Origin: Steromphala cineraria
Taxonomy: Eukaryota; Mollusca; Gastropoda; Trochida; Trochidae
Reading direction: 5' to 3'
Length of the DNA stretch: 64,000 bases
NCBI GenBank assembly: GCA_916613615.1
Contig: OU744720.1
Coordinates: forward strand, 65,941,971-66,005,970
In this document: positions 50,930-61,900 of the stretch, piece after piece
Numbering within the stretch: the first letter of the stretch is position 1
Layout of the letters: the number at the start of each line of letters is the position of its first letter
Notes under the pieces: generated by a model
What the model was told of the DNA's origin: nothing
What the model saw: only the letters and a program-made list of their open reading frames with translations
The model's database searches: none
Translations under genes and position numbers: made by a program

Positions 50930-51430
50930 GTTCGTTAGATATGTCTCATACAATTAATGGGAGTCCTATTAGAACTTGGTTGAATGTCAATCCACATAAT
51001 ATTTCACAAAGTGGTGCTAATTAGTGAAGACTCGAAATTGAGTAGGAGAGGTTTTCAGGACGAGAGGAAGATTGTTCCAGAGTGTTTGTGCAGCTACACA
51101 GAAAGCTTTATCTCCAACCAGTGTGATTTTAGTTCCAAGGACAGGCAGGAGCTGGGGCTTGATTATGTTGACACCGATTGGGCAGACACAGTATCTTAAA
51201 TTCAGTTCTGGCTTCTATAGGCAAATAGTTGAGATTTTATAGAGGGTGAGGGGGGTATGTAATATGTCTTTCCTGTTCTGGTGATAGTTCTCGCAACATT
51301 GTTCTGGATTTTTTTAACTCGCAAACGCAAATAATGTTTGATGCCAAATCGAATACTGTTACAGTAGTCTAATCTTGAGGTGACTGAGGACAAAAGTTGC
51401 GTCAGCCTTCATGAGGGGGCGAATGTTTCC
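50930..51430 (-). mobile_element. CR1-like LINE 3' fragment, copy 1
   Basis: The minus strand around 51205-51390 encodes the end of a non-LTR reverse transcriptase: V-T-S-R-L-D-Y-C-N-S, then K-I-Q-N-N-V-A-R, matching the family pattern of LDYCNSLL...LQ.VQNAAAR. After a frame change, 51010-51190 encodes G-D-K-A-F-C-V-A-A-Q-T-L-W-N-N-L-P, the usual ERAFSVAAPRLWNSLP motif. It is truncated and frameshifted, so it is a dead copy. Confidence 0.8.
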
Positions 51431-51499
51431 TTTGGCCTTAAGATGGAGAAGCAGGTTCGACATAGGTAATTAATATGCACTTGACTGGGAGAGTATGAC

Positions 51500-52580
51500 A
51501 TGGTCTTAAAATATTTTTGTAATAAGCAAATGCACCGTTAATTGGAATTGCTTAACCACAATATTTGGTAATGAAGATGAACAATTATGTACAAACTCAC
51601 ATCTGCCTTTGAATATGTTTGTATTCATCACAAAAGGATTGGTGATTTGAAATGTTGTAGGTTTAGATAATTTGTTGTCTGTAATTTTAATGTTCAAATG
51701 CTGACATCATTCTAATTTACTAAATATATATTTTGCATAAAGTGACGAAAAACAATCAAGCCAAAAAGTAGTTTGTAATATGATGGCTCACAGAGTCATA
51801 ACTTCGGGAATACATCAGTTTCAAGTTGAAGCAGATTAAGAACTTGCCACTAAGTTAATGTGCATATTAGGAAATGGAAACAGATTTATAACCTACATCT
51901 TTGTGTGCAAATCAAGAAATTCTTTGTTGATTTCTATTTATTACATGGATGTATCATGTACAACTAATTGGCAATTCGCTCACACTTGGTCAGTTTCATC
52001 GAACTGAAGCTACTACAAACGCAGATATACCAATTTCAAATGCAAAGCATATTTCCATTTTCCATTTTCGCGTCGGGATCATATGTATCTTTCCATCAAC
52101 GAAAGTATAGGATTAGTAATTGAAATATGATCAAACGGCCTAGAATCCAACTTAATATGTGATTTATATGTTTGATGTTCTGTTACAGTTACCATGACAG
52201 CTACAGTTAAGACAACTGTATCTTTGGTGATGGTAACCGAAGTTAAATGTAGACCGAAGTTAAATTAAGATACGTTTATCAAGAGTGACATCCCTTTTCT
52301 GGTGCATCGACCTCGACATTTCAATTTACTGTAAAAACTCATTTATTGTAGGTTTATAATCAACATTATTGATTGTACATGTATGTGAAAATTGGTAATG
52401 AAACCTCAGGCAAAAGAAAGTTCATACAACAGTTTGTTTAATTTACTTAATATCTAAGAGACATGTGATGTATTAAATTGTATTGCATGTTTACAATGTG
52501 TTATGAGTGTGTGGTTATTCACGTGCTACCTTGTTTACTGTTTGGGGAGTCGCACTTACATTTTTCCTTTGATTATGTAA
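51500..52580. repeat. Older duplicated block, partner of 58.2 and 62 kb
   Basis: 51520-51720 matches 58170-58380 (TGCACCGTT-ATTGGAATTGCTTAAC, CACAAAAGGATTG, TGTTCAAATGC-GACATCATTCT). 51840-52560 matches 61920-62720 (ACAACTAATTGGCAATTC-CTCACACTTGGTCAGTTTC and following). No open gene is present; the region homologous to the 62.7-kb ORF is disrupted here. Confidence 0.6.
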
Positions 52581-52906
52581 ACTAGCTTTTTTGAAAGGTT
52601 TCTTTTCTAGAATGTTCTATCTATTTCTTGAAAATAGGTAGTGATCAGTGCTTTCTTATTACATTGATGTGAGAGCTTTGCAATGACTTTTGTTTCCATC
52701 ATCCAGTTAACTTCCATAAGTATTAAGTAAAAGTAAGGAATACTCAGCTTTGCAACTTTTGGATACAAATAAATTCATTTCGAGAAAGGTCCCAGACGTG
52801 TTCTTTGACTTGTAAATTTAATGTTCTGGTAGGACAACACAGGCTACCCTTTCCATGTCATTTCCCAAGAACTATTTTCCCTCTTCATTTGAATAATATA
52901 TGTCTT

Positions 52907-52920
52907 GTTTCCATGACAAC
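52907..52920 (+). promoter_or_regulatory. RFX X-box-like site, older copy
   Basis: GTTTCCATGACAAC, one change from the Y1-Y3 sites, at the matching position in the much more diverged Y4 copy. Flanking bases have changed more than the site. Confidence 0.35.
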
Positions 52921-54615
52921 AGTTTAGACTTTATCATTAAAGAGAAGGATTAGTTTCCAAAGCATTGCTCTGAAACTACTTGACAATTTTTTACCTTTGT
53001 AATATACGAGTTCAAACTTGTGATCTTTTATATTTCTATGACAAAATTCGGCTTATGAAGCTACTTCATCCTTCTTCCTTTATTTGATCCCTCTATTTTT
53101 TATCAGAAATTGTTTTCATTTGGTTTACAAAAATCAAAGTATTTTCAAACACAAAATTTAGCTGAAATTGTGTATGGGGGAGATATTTGATTTGTTTTTT
53201 TCGAGTAAAAACACTTTGTAGTTACCTACTGTTCCTCTTCAGATTGAAACTTTCCACAAGACGCAGTGCCGGATGTTTGAGTTCAAACAAGCGTTCAATT
53301 TGTACTCAATATTGTTGCCATGTGAAAATAAGCAATGTCAATAAAATCACATTAAACATATCAAAGACGATCACATTGCATGTATTTACAATTGTTATCT
53401 AGTTACATTTTAAAATGTCCATTTATCCTTTTTAGTGCATATTCTTTATATAGCTCTCATTGTAAAAGTGTATTTCCATGTTAGTTGAAAAGTCTTGTTT
53501 TCTCTTTGAAAAATTACTTTCGCCAATAAAAACATACTTGACAAGAATTCTAGATCACAAACTTTAATGATACGTCTGTGTGTATTGGTTTCAATTAAAA
53601 CAGATATCTAGTGGAGTTTCCCAGGACGTCAATTCAGGCTGATCAAAGACTGATAAAAGACGTAGAAATGTAATTGAAAAGTGCAATGAATAATTACTGA
53701 TATTCTGCATTACCTAGCTTGAAGTCATATCTTAAATGTTTAATTCTAAATGGATCCGTTGCATGATATCGCTATATTAAGTTTGATGTTTCCATCAGTT
53801 ACATTACGTTCATTCCTTAATGTTTAATCCGTATTGATCTTTAATGTCAAACTTATGTAAATACTTTTGGGTAGACAATACAGACATAATACCATCTTCA
53901 TGACTTTCCATTTTTTAAAGAATATCTTTATTCATCAAGTAAATATAATTACTTAGAGTACAAAACGACTTAAGTGTTTCTATTTGAACTCTTTACATTT
54001 GTATCGTATTTATGATGTTCCAACACTAATGTATTTTTAGATTTCTCAGGGTTCTCCTAACATGAGTATTTGTATTAAACAGTCAATTAATCATTGTTAA
54101 AGAGATATTCGATCAGGAGATATCCATAAATTGTTATTTTGATTTTGGTTTTTACTTTTGAATAATTTTGCATTATTATGTTACACAAGAAAACCAAAAA
54201 GTACAACTACCATGTATTATCTATCTACTGACGATAAATATTACTTAAATTTATTTTTTTTAACAATCTTTTGCAATTTCTGTTCACTTACCAAATCTTC
54301 ATACTTTCTAAATCTTAACACATAATGTGCTTAGGTTGTTTGTATCATTATACTGTTATGTTTAGGATCACAATAAAAGTATGTGTCATTTCTATCTCAC
54401 CAACATATATTTTGCTTTTCATGTTTGAGTTTCATCGACTGCTAATGACTATTGAATTCAAGCTACAATAACAATTATACGATGATTGTTAACCATTTGG
54501 GGATGTGAGAATTTATAGTTTTTACAATGGTGTCAACAGTATCAACATTTATTAATTAACTATCAATGATATGGCTCTTATACAATTTATACGGCCTGCA
54601 CTATACGAATCAACA

Positions 54616-54692
54616 ACTGGGCCAATACAGGAACACTGGGCCAATACGAGCAAAACAGGGCCAATACGAGCAAACTGGGCCAATACAAGTCT
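54616..54692 (+). repeat. ~19-20 bp tandem repeat with GGGCCAATAC core, 4 copies
   Basis: Copies begin at 54616, 54635, 54655 and 54674, each ACTGGGCCAATAC (third copy ACAGGGCC...). The core GGGCCAATA also forms the inner arms of the palindrome 170 bases further on, so array and palindrome belong to one small element. Confidence 0.7.
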
Positions 54693-54858
54693 TGAGCATG
54701 CGCATACAGACACATGACGAGAGTCCGAAGCTATCACTTCAAATCTTTCAACATGTATAACAGTTCAACAATCGCATTGATAATTTTGATTTCGGTAAAA
54801 ATTAACTCTCTAATGTTGTGCAAGTAAATTACAAAGAAGTTAATTAATAAAAACGTCA

Positions 54859-54988
54859 TTAATAAACTTTTTCGTATTGACCCAGTTACAGGTCCTCGGT
54901 CTTCTATATTGGCCCTTGGCTTCGCCTCGGGCCAATACAGCAGACCTCGGACCTGTAACTGGGCCTATACGGAAAAACTTGATTAATA
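54859..54988. repeat. 130-bp palindrome with GGCCAATA arms
   Basis: Left arm (about 54859-54916) and right arm (about 54930-54988) are inverse complements with few mismatches, both holding ACCCAGTTACAGGTC or its complement. The loop is TTGGCTTCGCCTC. Together with the 54616 array it makes a ~375-bp element inside Y4 that Y1-Y3 lack. Confidence 0.75.
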
Positions 54989-56089
54989 ACATTATAATAA
55001 TGTTCTTAAAAGCTATGGTACATTTAATTTATAAACATATCTGTTTAAATTCCTTCGGTTTTAAGCAGATTTGTAGGACACAGCCATATGTACGTCGTCA
55101 ATGTAACTATTCACACAATTTTAGGATTTAGGAAACACAATAAATATGTTTCCTTGATTTGAAGCATGAAAGAATGACACTTCTGTTTCAATGCTTACCA
55201 ATAAAGAAATCAATACATGTATTTGTATGTTGAAGCGGCTTCGTAGGTTAAGACAAATGCTCTTCTCATCAAGTTTGTCTTTCTAAATCTATACTGATTT
55301 GTACCAAGTTACAATGTTGCTTTAAATATCTCCCTAGAGTGTTATTATCATGTACATACTTATCTGAATAGGTCATCAAGTCATTTCAAATAAAATGCGG
55401 AAATATGTGATAAATGTGAATGACATAGTATTTCAAATTATACAAAAACCACTGACTGAGGTGTAATTTAATTCAAATTCAAAATGGTTATGAGAGCCTG
55501 TCATTTACAATCTGTGATGATTGAAACCACGCTGTTTTCATAAGCAATATCGTCATTATAGTTTTTCATATAATCAATAATTGTCAACAAATAACATATG
55601 TTTTGAATGAGTTTTGCAGATCGCACATCTGTGTAATAATATGTCTTGTTGTCATCCATCATTGCGATCCCAAAGAGTTTTTAAAGATTCATATACTTGA
55701 ATTCTCTACAAAATATTGCTTGTGATTATATTAAAACAGTTAGCATGTAAACAGTCTTATTGTATTGATTTAAGCACCCTGAACAAATAGCAATGGAATG
55801 AGAATTTCGAAGTGCATGTATCTATTTGCTGGCTGATAAATGTGCCAGTTACAAATTACCCCTAATTCTTAAAGAATACCACACCAGATAACATCCATTA
55901 GCAGCTGTGTTCACTATCATCCTATCTTATTACAATGAGACATTGATGGATGATGGGTAAGTTCATAGTAATTTGATCATGCCTCTTGTTCCCTGTTTAT
56001 TACTCGTTTAAATACTATAATTAGATTGGAACCAGAATTATGGTTATTCATATTATATATCACATAGTGGGAAAAGATTAATTAGGAGT

Positions 56090-56450
56090 GGGAAAAGCTC
56101 TAGCAGGTGTGGATGAGATATCAGTGAACCTCAGAAATGGGATGAGAGGAACACTCCGTGTTAAGCTACTCACTGAAACAGGCTTCTCTGATGGGAAATA
56201 TTTATGGTTTTATCATTAAGGACAAGGATACTAGGTAACTGATTTCAATCTTCATAGCAACAATTTTCAACCAAAACAGTAAACTTCATTATATACTTAG
56301 TGATGTTTAATCAAGTTAAAAATAGAATCATTGGCTCTTTAGCTAGTCAAGTTTCTCGCATCTCATCTCTGAGGTTTACTGATATCTCACCCACATCTGC
56401 CACAGTTTTTCCCACTTCTAGTTAATCTTTTCCCAGTATGTGAGTTACTG
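56090..56450. repeat. Inverted duplication in the older Y copy
   Basis: 56090-56345 reads as the reverse complement of Y sequence at about 16800-17060, including the AGCTCTAGCAGGTGTGG-GAGATATCAGTGAACCTCAG block. It is followed by the forward version of part of it (CTGAGGTTTACTGATATCTCACCCACATCTGCC, 56370-56402). The result is a stem of roughly 75 bp with a ~190-bp spacer, and it marks a local inversion or duplication. Confidence 0.65.
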
Positions 56451-56459
56451 AAATGTGTT

Positions 56460-57500
56460 TATTATCTAAGAAGAAAAAATGGTTTGCATGAATGATGTCC
56501 AAATGATCAAATGTGCACTACAATATCGGATACTTCTGATTGTTGAACATAACATAACATCTGAGAAAGATATCAACCTGGTCAGTATACAGATAATAAA
56601 ACTTTCTGAGCTTTTCTCAAAAGCATATTGTTCATAAATGAATTTTACAAAGAATGTCATTGTCTTAACTGTAATACCGGCGACGTAAGTGGATATATTG
56701 ATCAGATCTGGATCAAACGTTGTGAGGGATCTTTGATGGAGATGTAGTCCAGAACCTCTCTCCAAAACTAACCCCATAAATTGGTTACCTATCGCGGTAG
56801 ATTTCATATACAACAAAATATTATTGTTTTAGATCATAGTATATATCTATTCATGTATTCATTTACATGTACATGTAAAATTAAGGTCAACATTTAACAA
56901 TTAACAATTTAAATCATTTAATTCAGATAAATCATTGTGCAAATGTTCATCATAGATGACGTCAATAGTGACCTTGTAACAAGTTTTTTTTAAACGGGTG
57001 TTCGCTGAAACAACAATGACACGCACTGTAATATAAAAAGTAAACCAACTGCTGACAGCGTCAATTATTGGAGAGATGCTTTGTCAAGTTGCGTGGGAAA
57101 AAATATGACTTCACTAAAAAGATAACATAAAAGTTTGATGAAGTGTCAAAGCAATTATCTTGACATAGAATGTATTTCTTCTCCAAAGAATATGGTGAAG
57201 TGAAAATAAAAGTTGTAGGTACAAGAAATACACATACAAATCATGATAATAATCAACTTAAACTTTCAGATCTAATTTAAACCAATTCATTGTGTTCATG
57301 AGTTATGATGACTGCCTAAAACTGTATCACTGACATACCACACAAATAATGTTCCTCCAATTTGTCGGTTTGTTTTCTCTTTTTAATAAAATGATCAAAA
57401 CCAATTGCAAAAGATAAAAGTCATTTTGAAAACTCCTAAACAAAGATTGAGTAGGGGAGTTGGCTACACAATATCGACTTATTAAGAAATAGCTGAATTT
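56460..57500. repeat. Older duplicated block C, right copy
   Basis: Partner of 47560-48800. It holds the third copy of the membrane-protein exon on the minus strand and runs into the second LINE fragment. No intact gene. Confidence 0.6.
56940..57240 (-). pseudogene. Membrane-protein exon, copy C3 (broken)
   Basis: On the minus strand the S-P-Y-S, E-K-K, D-N-C-F-D-T-S-S-N and L-V-K-S-Y-F-F stretch is in a single frame, parallel to the open exon at 50.2-50.6 kb, but it then stops where that exon has I-I-G-S-V-I-W. After the conserved acceptor (TTGTTGTTTCAG) the next exon meets a stop after four codons. It is a pseudogene. Confidence 0.4.
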
Positions 57501-57504
57501 GGTT

Positions 57505-58170
57505 TTGTCACATTGCATGCTCGTGCTAGTTAGATATGTCTCATAGAATGGAAGTTCTATTAGTACATGGTGGAATGTCGATCCAGATAACATTTTCCAA
57601 AGAGGTATTTAGTGAAGACTCGAAATTGTCCAAAAAAGGAGCGGTTTTCAGGACGAAAGGGAGATTGTTCGAGAGTGTTGGTGCAGCTACATAGAAAACT
57701 TTATCTAAACAAATTGGGTTTTGTTCAAGGGACAGACAGGAGCTGGGGTTAGTTTATGTTGTCACCGTTACGCCAGACACACTATCTAAACTTCAATGCT
57801 TGCTTCTATAGGCAGATAGTTGGGATTCTTTTGAACGGGTGTAAAATTAGATTACTTTCCTGATATTTCTCGCAACATTCTTCTAGATTTTTTGAACACA
57901 AAAGCAAATGTTGTTTGATGCCAAATCGAATACTGTTACTTTAATCTAATATAGACATGACTTAGGATTGAACCAGAGTTGTGTCCGTTGACAAATGTTA
58001 CCTTTGGCCGGAAGATGGAAGTAGCAGGTTCGACATACGAAATCAAAATGAGAATTCATTATGAGGCTAGTGAAATAAAAACGCCTAGACTCTTTACACT
58101 AGAAGTAACTTGGCGTATCCACAAAAGTTATCTCATTGCACTTGACTGGAAGAGTGTGACATGGTTTTAA
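57505..58170 (-). mobile_element. CR1-like LINE 3' fragment, copy 2
   Basis: Parallels the fragment at 50930-51430 along its length (GTTAGATATGTCTCATA, GGTTTTCAGGACGA-AGG, TTGTGCAGCTACA-AGAAA, GATGCCAAATCGAATACTGTTAC). It is more degraded, with no readable reverse transcriptase motif longer than a few residues. It was probably copied together with the surrounding block rather than inserted twice. Confidence 0.65.
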
Positions 58171-58399
58171 AAGCTCTTTGTTATAAGCACGTGCACCGTT
58201 GATTGGAATTGCTTAACAACAATTCCTGGTTATGATTATGAATTATTATGTTTTTGATAATATTTGCCTTGGCACCATTCACCACAAAAGGATTGAGAAA
58301 TATTGACAAGTTGTTAGTTTAGACAAATACGTGTTTATCAATTCCATGTTCAAATGCCGACATCATTCTCTTGCATTAAATTACGTTTATCAGTAGATA

Positions 58400-59335
58400 T
58401 TGGTATGATTACGCTTTATTGATGGTCAATGTCTATTGTGAACTGTGTTGGCGTCATTATTGCTGCGTTATCTTTGCAATTCAGTTAAGAGCATAGACAG
58501 ATAAAATGAAGTCTAATTTTTTCCGTAACTGAATTTGTAACATTATCACGGCGTCACTTTGGCTTTAAAAGATATGAACCCCTACCCAAGCGTAACTCAT
58601 TCAATTTCATCTATGATCATTGACATATAGATGGACGGGTAAATCATCATGCCATGATCATTAACTGTTACGTTTGATGCAGACATTTCCATAATTTCAA
58701 TCATTATAGAACATTTTTATTAAATAGGCCTACACAAATCATCACTGTGAGATTCCTGGCAACTATTTGACAATATGATTTCAAATTCATATGCTAGAGA
58801 TGTTTACATCTTACATTGTGGTCTTAGAGATACAGAGACAATATGAATACAAATTAATTTTAACGAGTGTAAATATTCTGTCATAAAAATTAATTTGTTG
58901 GTTAAAAACTTAAACATGTGGTACAAATGTCAAATTGAATATTAATGGAAAATTATTTATTTTTAAAACACTATGCTTATGTAATAATGGCGTTATACTT
59001 GTTTTATTTACTGTCATATATATATATACTGTTATATTTACTATTGACATTTACAAATGTTGTCTTACATAGTATTATTTATCGCTTCACTATTGACATG
59101 TGTCAATTACCAGTTTTTCGGTTTAGCTTAGTTCATGACGTTTCACCAATCACCAGTATTGAATGCACCATCCTTCATACTTTGTGTCCAATGGGATAAC
59201 GAAAAGTATCATATCCGTACTCAGATTCGAACTGTAAATACCTGATACTGTGATATTTTTACTCAATTTGCGGCTTTCAGCAACCATTGATTCCCATAAG
59301 ATCATCGTTTTAATATTCTTAAAGATCGACCAAAT
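58400..59335. other. Unassigned AT-rich stretch
   Basis: No gene, repeat partner or clear element was found, apart from a short match near 58490-58515 (GCATAGACAGATAAAATGAAG) to the block at 7210 and 21520 in the X segments. An 84-codon ORF near 58945 is of low complexity (Tyr/Leu rich) and is not supported. Confidence 0.3.
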
Positions 59336-59340
59336 CTTTA

Positions 59341-59698
59341 AAGGGGCAGTAGCACGTTTTTTGATAAATTTATATTTTAAAGTTTTCACTAATAATTGTT
59401 AGTTAATACTAAATGTATTATTTTGACAGTGTAAAAAATGTCATTACACAAGCCAATCATCCATAGTCAAAGGACAAAGTATGAAGATTCACACAAAATC
59501 CATTGGCGGCCATTTTTGTGTGAACACCTTTAATTCATTTTGTGTAAGAAAAGGAATCGCATGGCTAACCTTTACGTTATATATTTGAATTATTACTACT
59601 CCATTTAGTTTAAATACATTGTTTTTCAATTGGAACCATTAATTTTCATTTTCCCGACATCACCTTATATTCCCCCTAAAAACGTGCTACTGCCCCTT
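59341..59698 (+). mobile_element. Complete TA-flanked MITE, 358 bp
   Basis: Reference copy of the family. It has inverted ends AAGGGGCAGTAGCACGTTTT and complement, with TA duplicated on both sides (59339-59340, 59699-59700), as for Tc1/mariner-type MITEs. There is no transposase. A loosely conserved internal stretch gives rise to short ORFs in several copies. Confidence 0.85.
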
Positions 59699-59740
59699 TA
59701 ATAAGAGTTAATCATAAACATCACATATGACAATATAGGG

Positions 59741-59884
59741 GATATTATATGAGTGTCCATGACATACTATGTTTACGACACGAGTGGCTAAATATTAGTA
59801 TTTCCCGAGCTAGAGCGAGGGACATACTGATATTTAGGCACGAGTGTCGTAAACATAGTATGTCATGGGCACGAATATAATATT
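59741..59884. repeat. 144-bp palindrome
   Basis: Left arm 59741-59806 and right arm 59815-59884 are largely inverse complements, both with CATACTATGTTTACGACAC or its complement. The centre is CCCGAGCTAGAGCGAGG. A decayed half lies at 49601-49665. Confidence 0.75.
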
Positions 59885-59954
59885 CTGTTTATTACCGTAG
59901 TCCCAAAATTAAAGAAAATACTCAAAACCTACTTAAAAGCTTAGGCGGACTAGT

Positions 59955-60805
59955 CTGCGCCGGTGTCCCGGTATAAATTCGCCCCCGTATAAAATCTCCC
60001 CCCCGGCGATTTTATCCCGGTACAAATTCTCCCCCGGAGATTTTATTCCGGTATAAAATGGCCCCCCGGCGGAAATATTTCTCGCCCCCCTCAGAATAAA
60101 ATCTCCCCCCTTTGCTTCCTTCTGTTTTTATCTTCAAAACGAATGTTGATCTTATTCTTTTACTGCATAAGTTGTGATGATTAGAATTAACGGCTGAACT
60201 GAATACAATATATCTAAGGGTGATAATCTTTACTTATATACATTTAAAGCGGCGATTTCATACTGGGATTGATGTACATACTTCTATACATTTAAAGGGG
60301 CCGATTCTATACCGGGTTTGAAGTACAGATTTAGATACATTTAAAGGGGGCGATTCTATTCTGAATTTGAAGTACATAGTTAGATACATTTAAAGGATGT
60401 ATAACAAACCCAGAATAGAATCGCCCCCTTTATATGTATCTAAATATGTACTAATTGTCTTCAAACCCAGAATAGAAACTTTTCCCCTAATTATATATTC
60501 AATAATACGCAATTTCAATAAAGAGTTTGGACCCTACGTCTCTACTTCCACGAGAATGTTAGTTAGTAAAATCACTTAAAGATCTCCGAAAATACTTATC
60601 AAAAAGTATAATACAACATATTTTTCCATTCAATCAAATTTTCAAACATTTCCAAGCATTTAAATAACATTTATAGAGGGGGGCGATTCTATTCTGGGGG
60701 GAGATTTTATTCTGAGGGGGGAGATTTTGTACCGGTACAAAATCGCCGGGGGGAGATTTTATACCGGGGGCGATTTTATTTCGTGACAGGTGTACCGGCC
60801 CGTAT
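59955..60805. mobile_element. Foldback element of G/C tracts and TTTTAT modules
   Basis: The left end (59955-60115) carries repeated C5-7 tracts separated by A/T-rich modules of the type GGTATAAAATCTCCCCC and GGCGATTTTAT. The right end (60670-60800) carries the same modules in reverse as G5-6 tracts. The ends are thus inverted repeats of about 130-150 bp made of ~20-25-bp modules. The middle has a tandem array and is AT-rich. No transposase was found. The outermost bases (GCCGGTGTCCCGG and ...ACCGGCCC) are only approximately inverted, so the true ends are uncertain. Confidence 0.7.
60239..60425 (+). repeat. 48-49 bp tandem repeat with an inverted last copy
   Basis: Units start at 60239, 60287, 60336 and 60385, each beginning TACATTTAAAG. 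They continue with a GCGATT-(C)-TA module and a TTGAAGTACAT module. The fourth turns into the inverse orientation (CCCAGAATAGAATCGCCCCC), so the core of the foldback element is itself palindromic in layout. Confidence 0.75.
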
Positions 60806-60976
60806 AGATTGTGACATATGTAAAATATGAACTTCGGTATGACTGCCCTCGTAGGTAATAAATGTTTCTTTTGTTGAACAATAAATATATACACGTTGAC
60901 GTCATGATACTATTAATGGCTTGATAAATAATCCACTCAAGTACTTCTTATTATTCCCATTATTTTATTTACTAAG

Positions 60977-61060
60977 TTGCGGGGATATTATAATGGGTTT
61001 CGTTCGTCCGTCCGTTCGTCCATTACACTTTGTGTCGAGCTCATCACGTTTAATGCATAG
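60977..61060 (+). repeat. CGTCCGTC-rich dispersed repeat trace
   Basis: GTTGCGGGGATATTATAATGGG is followed by CGTTCGTCCGTCCGTTCGTCC (61001-61021). This is similar in style to the start of the window (215-300) and to dispersed repeats of molluscan genomes. Confidence 0.4.
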
Positions 61061-61900
61061 TGGACATGGAGAAAGATATAATAATGTCTAACGAGTAACA
61101 ATTTATAGAATATGCACATAAATTATTGGCATTTTGGAGAAAAAGTGGTAAATATGTAAGCTGTACTGTAAATTGTACGGCTCACATCATTTAAACTAAT
61201 CATTATATTGTGATCGAATTTGACATTTAGATACATAGACATATAAAGGTATGCCATGATTTTAATTTTGCAAATATTTGTGTAACTTTTGCCGTTGATG
61301 GACTCTTTTAAAAACATGTCCTGTCTGGCTCACACCTTCTAAACTACTCATCACATTTCATTAAATTTTATCATGCATATTTTAAGACATTTCATATTGG
61401 ACGAAAAATGATATGGTTGTAGGAATACTCATATATTTTTCATTGGCTTGGTTTTCTTTTGTCAGTTAACACAAATTATGCCCAACAGTGAATATCATGT
61501 TAGTATTATTTAGTATTTTGATTATAACAGTTTCATTAATATCCACTTAAACTTGTGTTGTTTTAAGTGTGATATGTGAATCTTAAACATCAATACAGTG
61601 ATAGACAAAGCTGAAATTGAGATATAAGATATACTATTCATATCGTGTTATTTGAAGGAATATAGCTCGACCTTGAAAATTGTGAAGATAACAATGACCA
61701 TGAATGAAGACTGTAAAATGAAACCATTTTCAGATATTTAAATCAATATTTTAGTAATACCCAATATTAAATTTCTGATATAAACAAGAATGAAGCAACA
61801 TCACCATCAACTCACAATGCATATTATCTTATGTTAAAATCATTTATCATTTTTTAAATCCCAGCAATTACATTGACTTTTCATGAGAAAATGCGAATGT
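61061..61900. other. Unassigned AT-rich stretch
   Basis: No gene or recognisable repeat. Short ORFs here lack splice context and have no homologous copy in the window. Confidence 0.3.

Larger units (their letters stand above)
47576..50930. repeat. Older duplicated block C, left copy
   Basis: From about 47555 the sequence leaves the Y pattern. 47560-48560 and on to about 48800 matches 56520-57480 with clear divergence, including shared ATAACATCTAAAAAGGTATCAACCTG-type and TGACGTCAATAGTGACCTTG blocks. The part near 50240-50600 matches the same exon region again. 48560-50200 otherwise shows no recognisable gene; scattered short ORFs there are not supported by the homologous copy. At 49601-49665 there is a decayed half of the palindrome found at 59741-59884. 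Confidence 0.6.
52600..56460 (+). repeat. Older, partial Y-like copy (Y4)
   Basis: Diverged homologue of the second half of Y. Matches include GTGATCAGTGCTTTCTTATT (compare 13350), the CTTCAGA-TGAAACTTTCCACAA-ACGCAGTGCCGG block (53240, compare 13910), the ACAGATATCT-G-GGAGTTTCCCAGGACGTCAA block (53600, compare 14450), and GAACAAATAGCAATGGAATGAGAA (55780, compare 15700). It lacks the SINE and Tc1 remnant. A repeat/palindrome element sits at 54616-54988. No gene is seen. Confidence 0.65.

Noticed and set aside
60239..60425. CRISPR-like array of ~49-bp spaced repeats
   Set aside because: The whole unit repeats rather than only a short repeat with unique spacers, and the surroundings are eukaryotic; it is a tandem array inside a foldback element.
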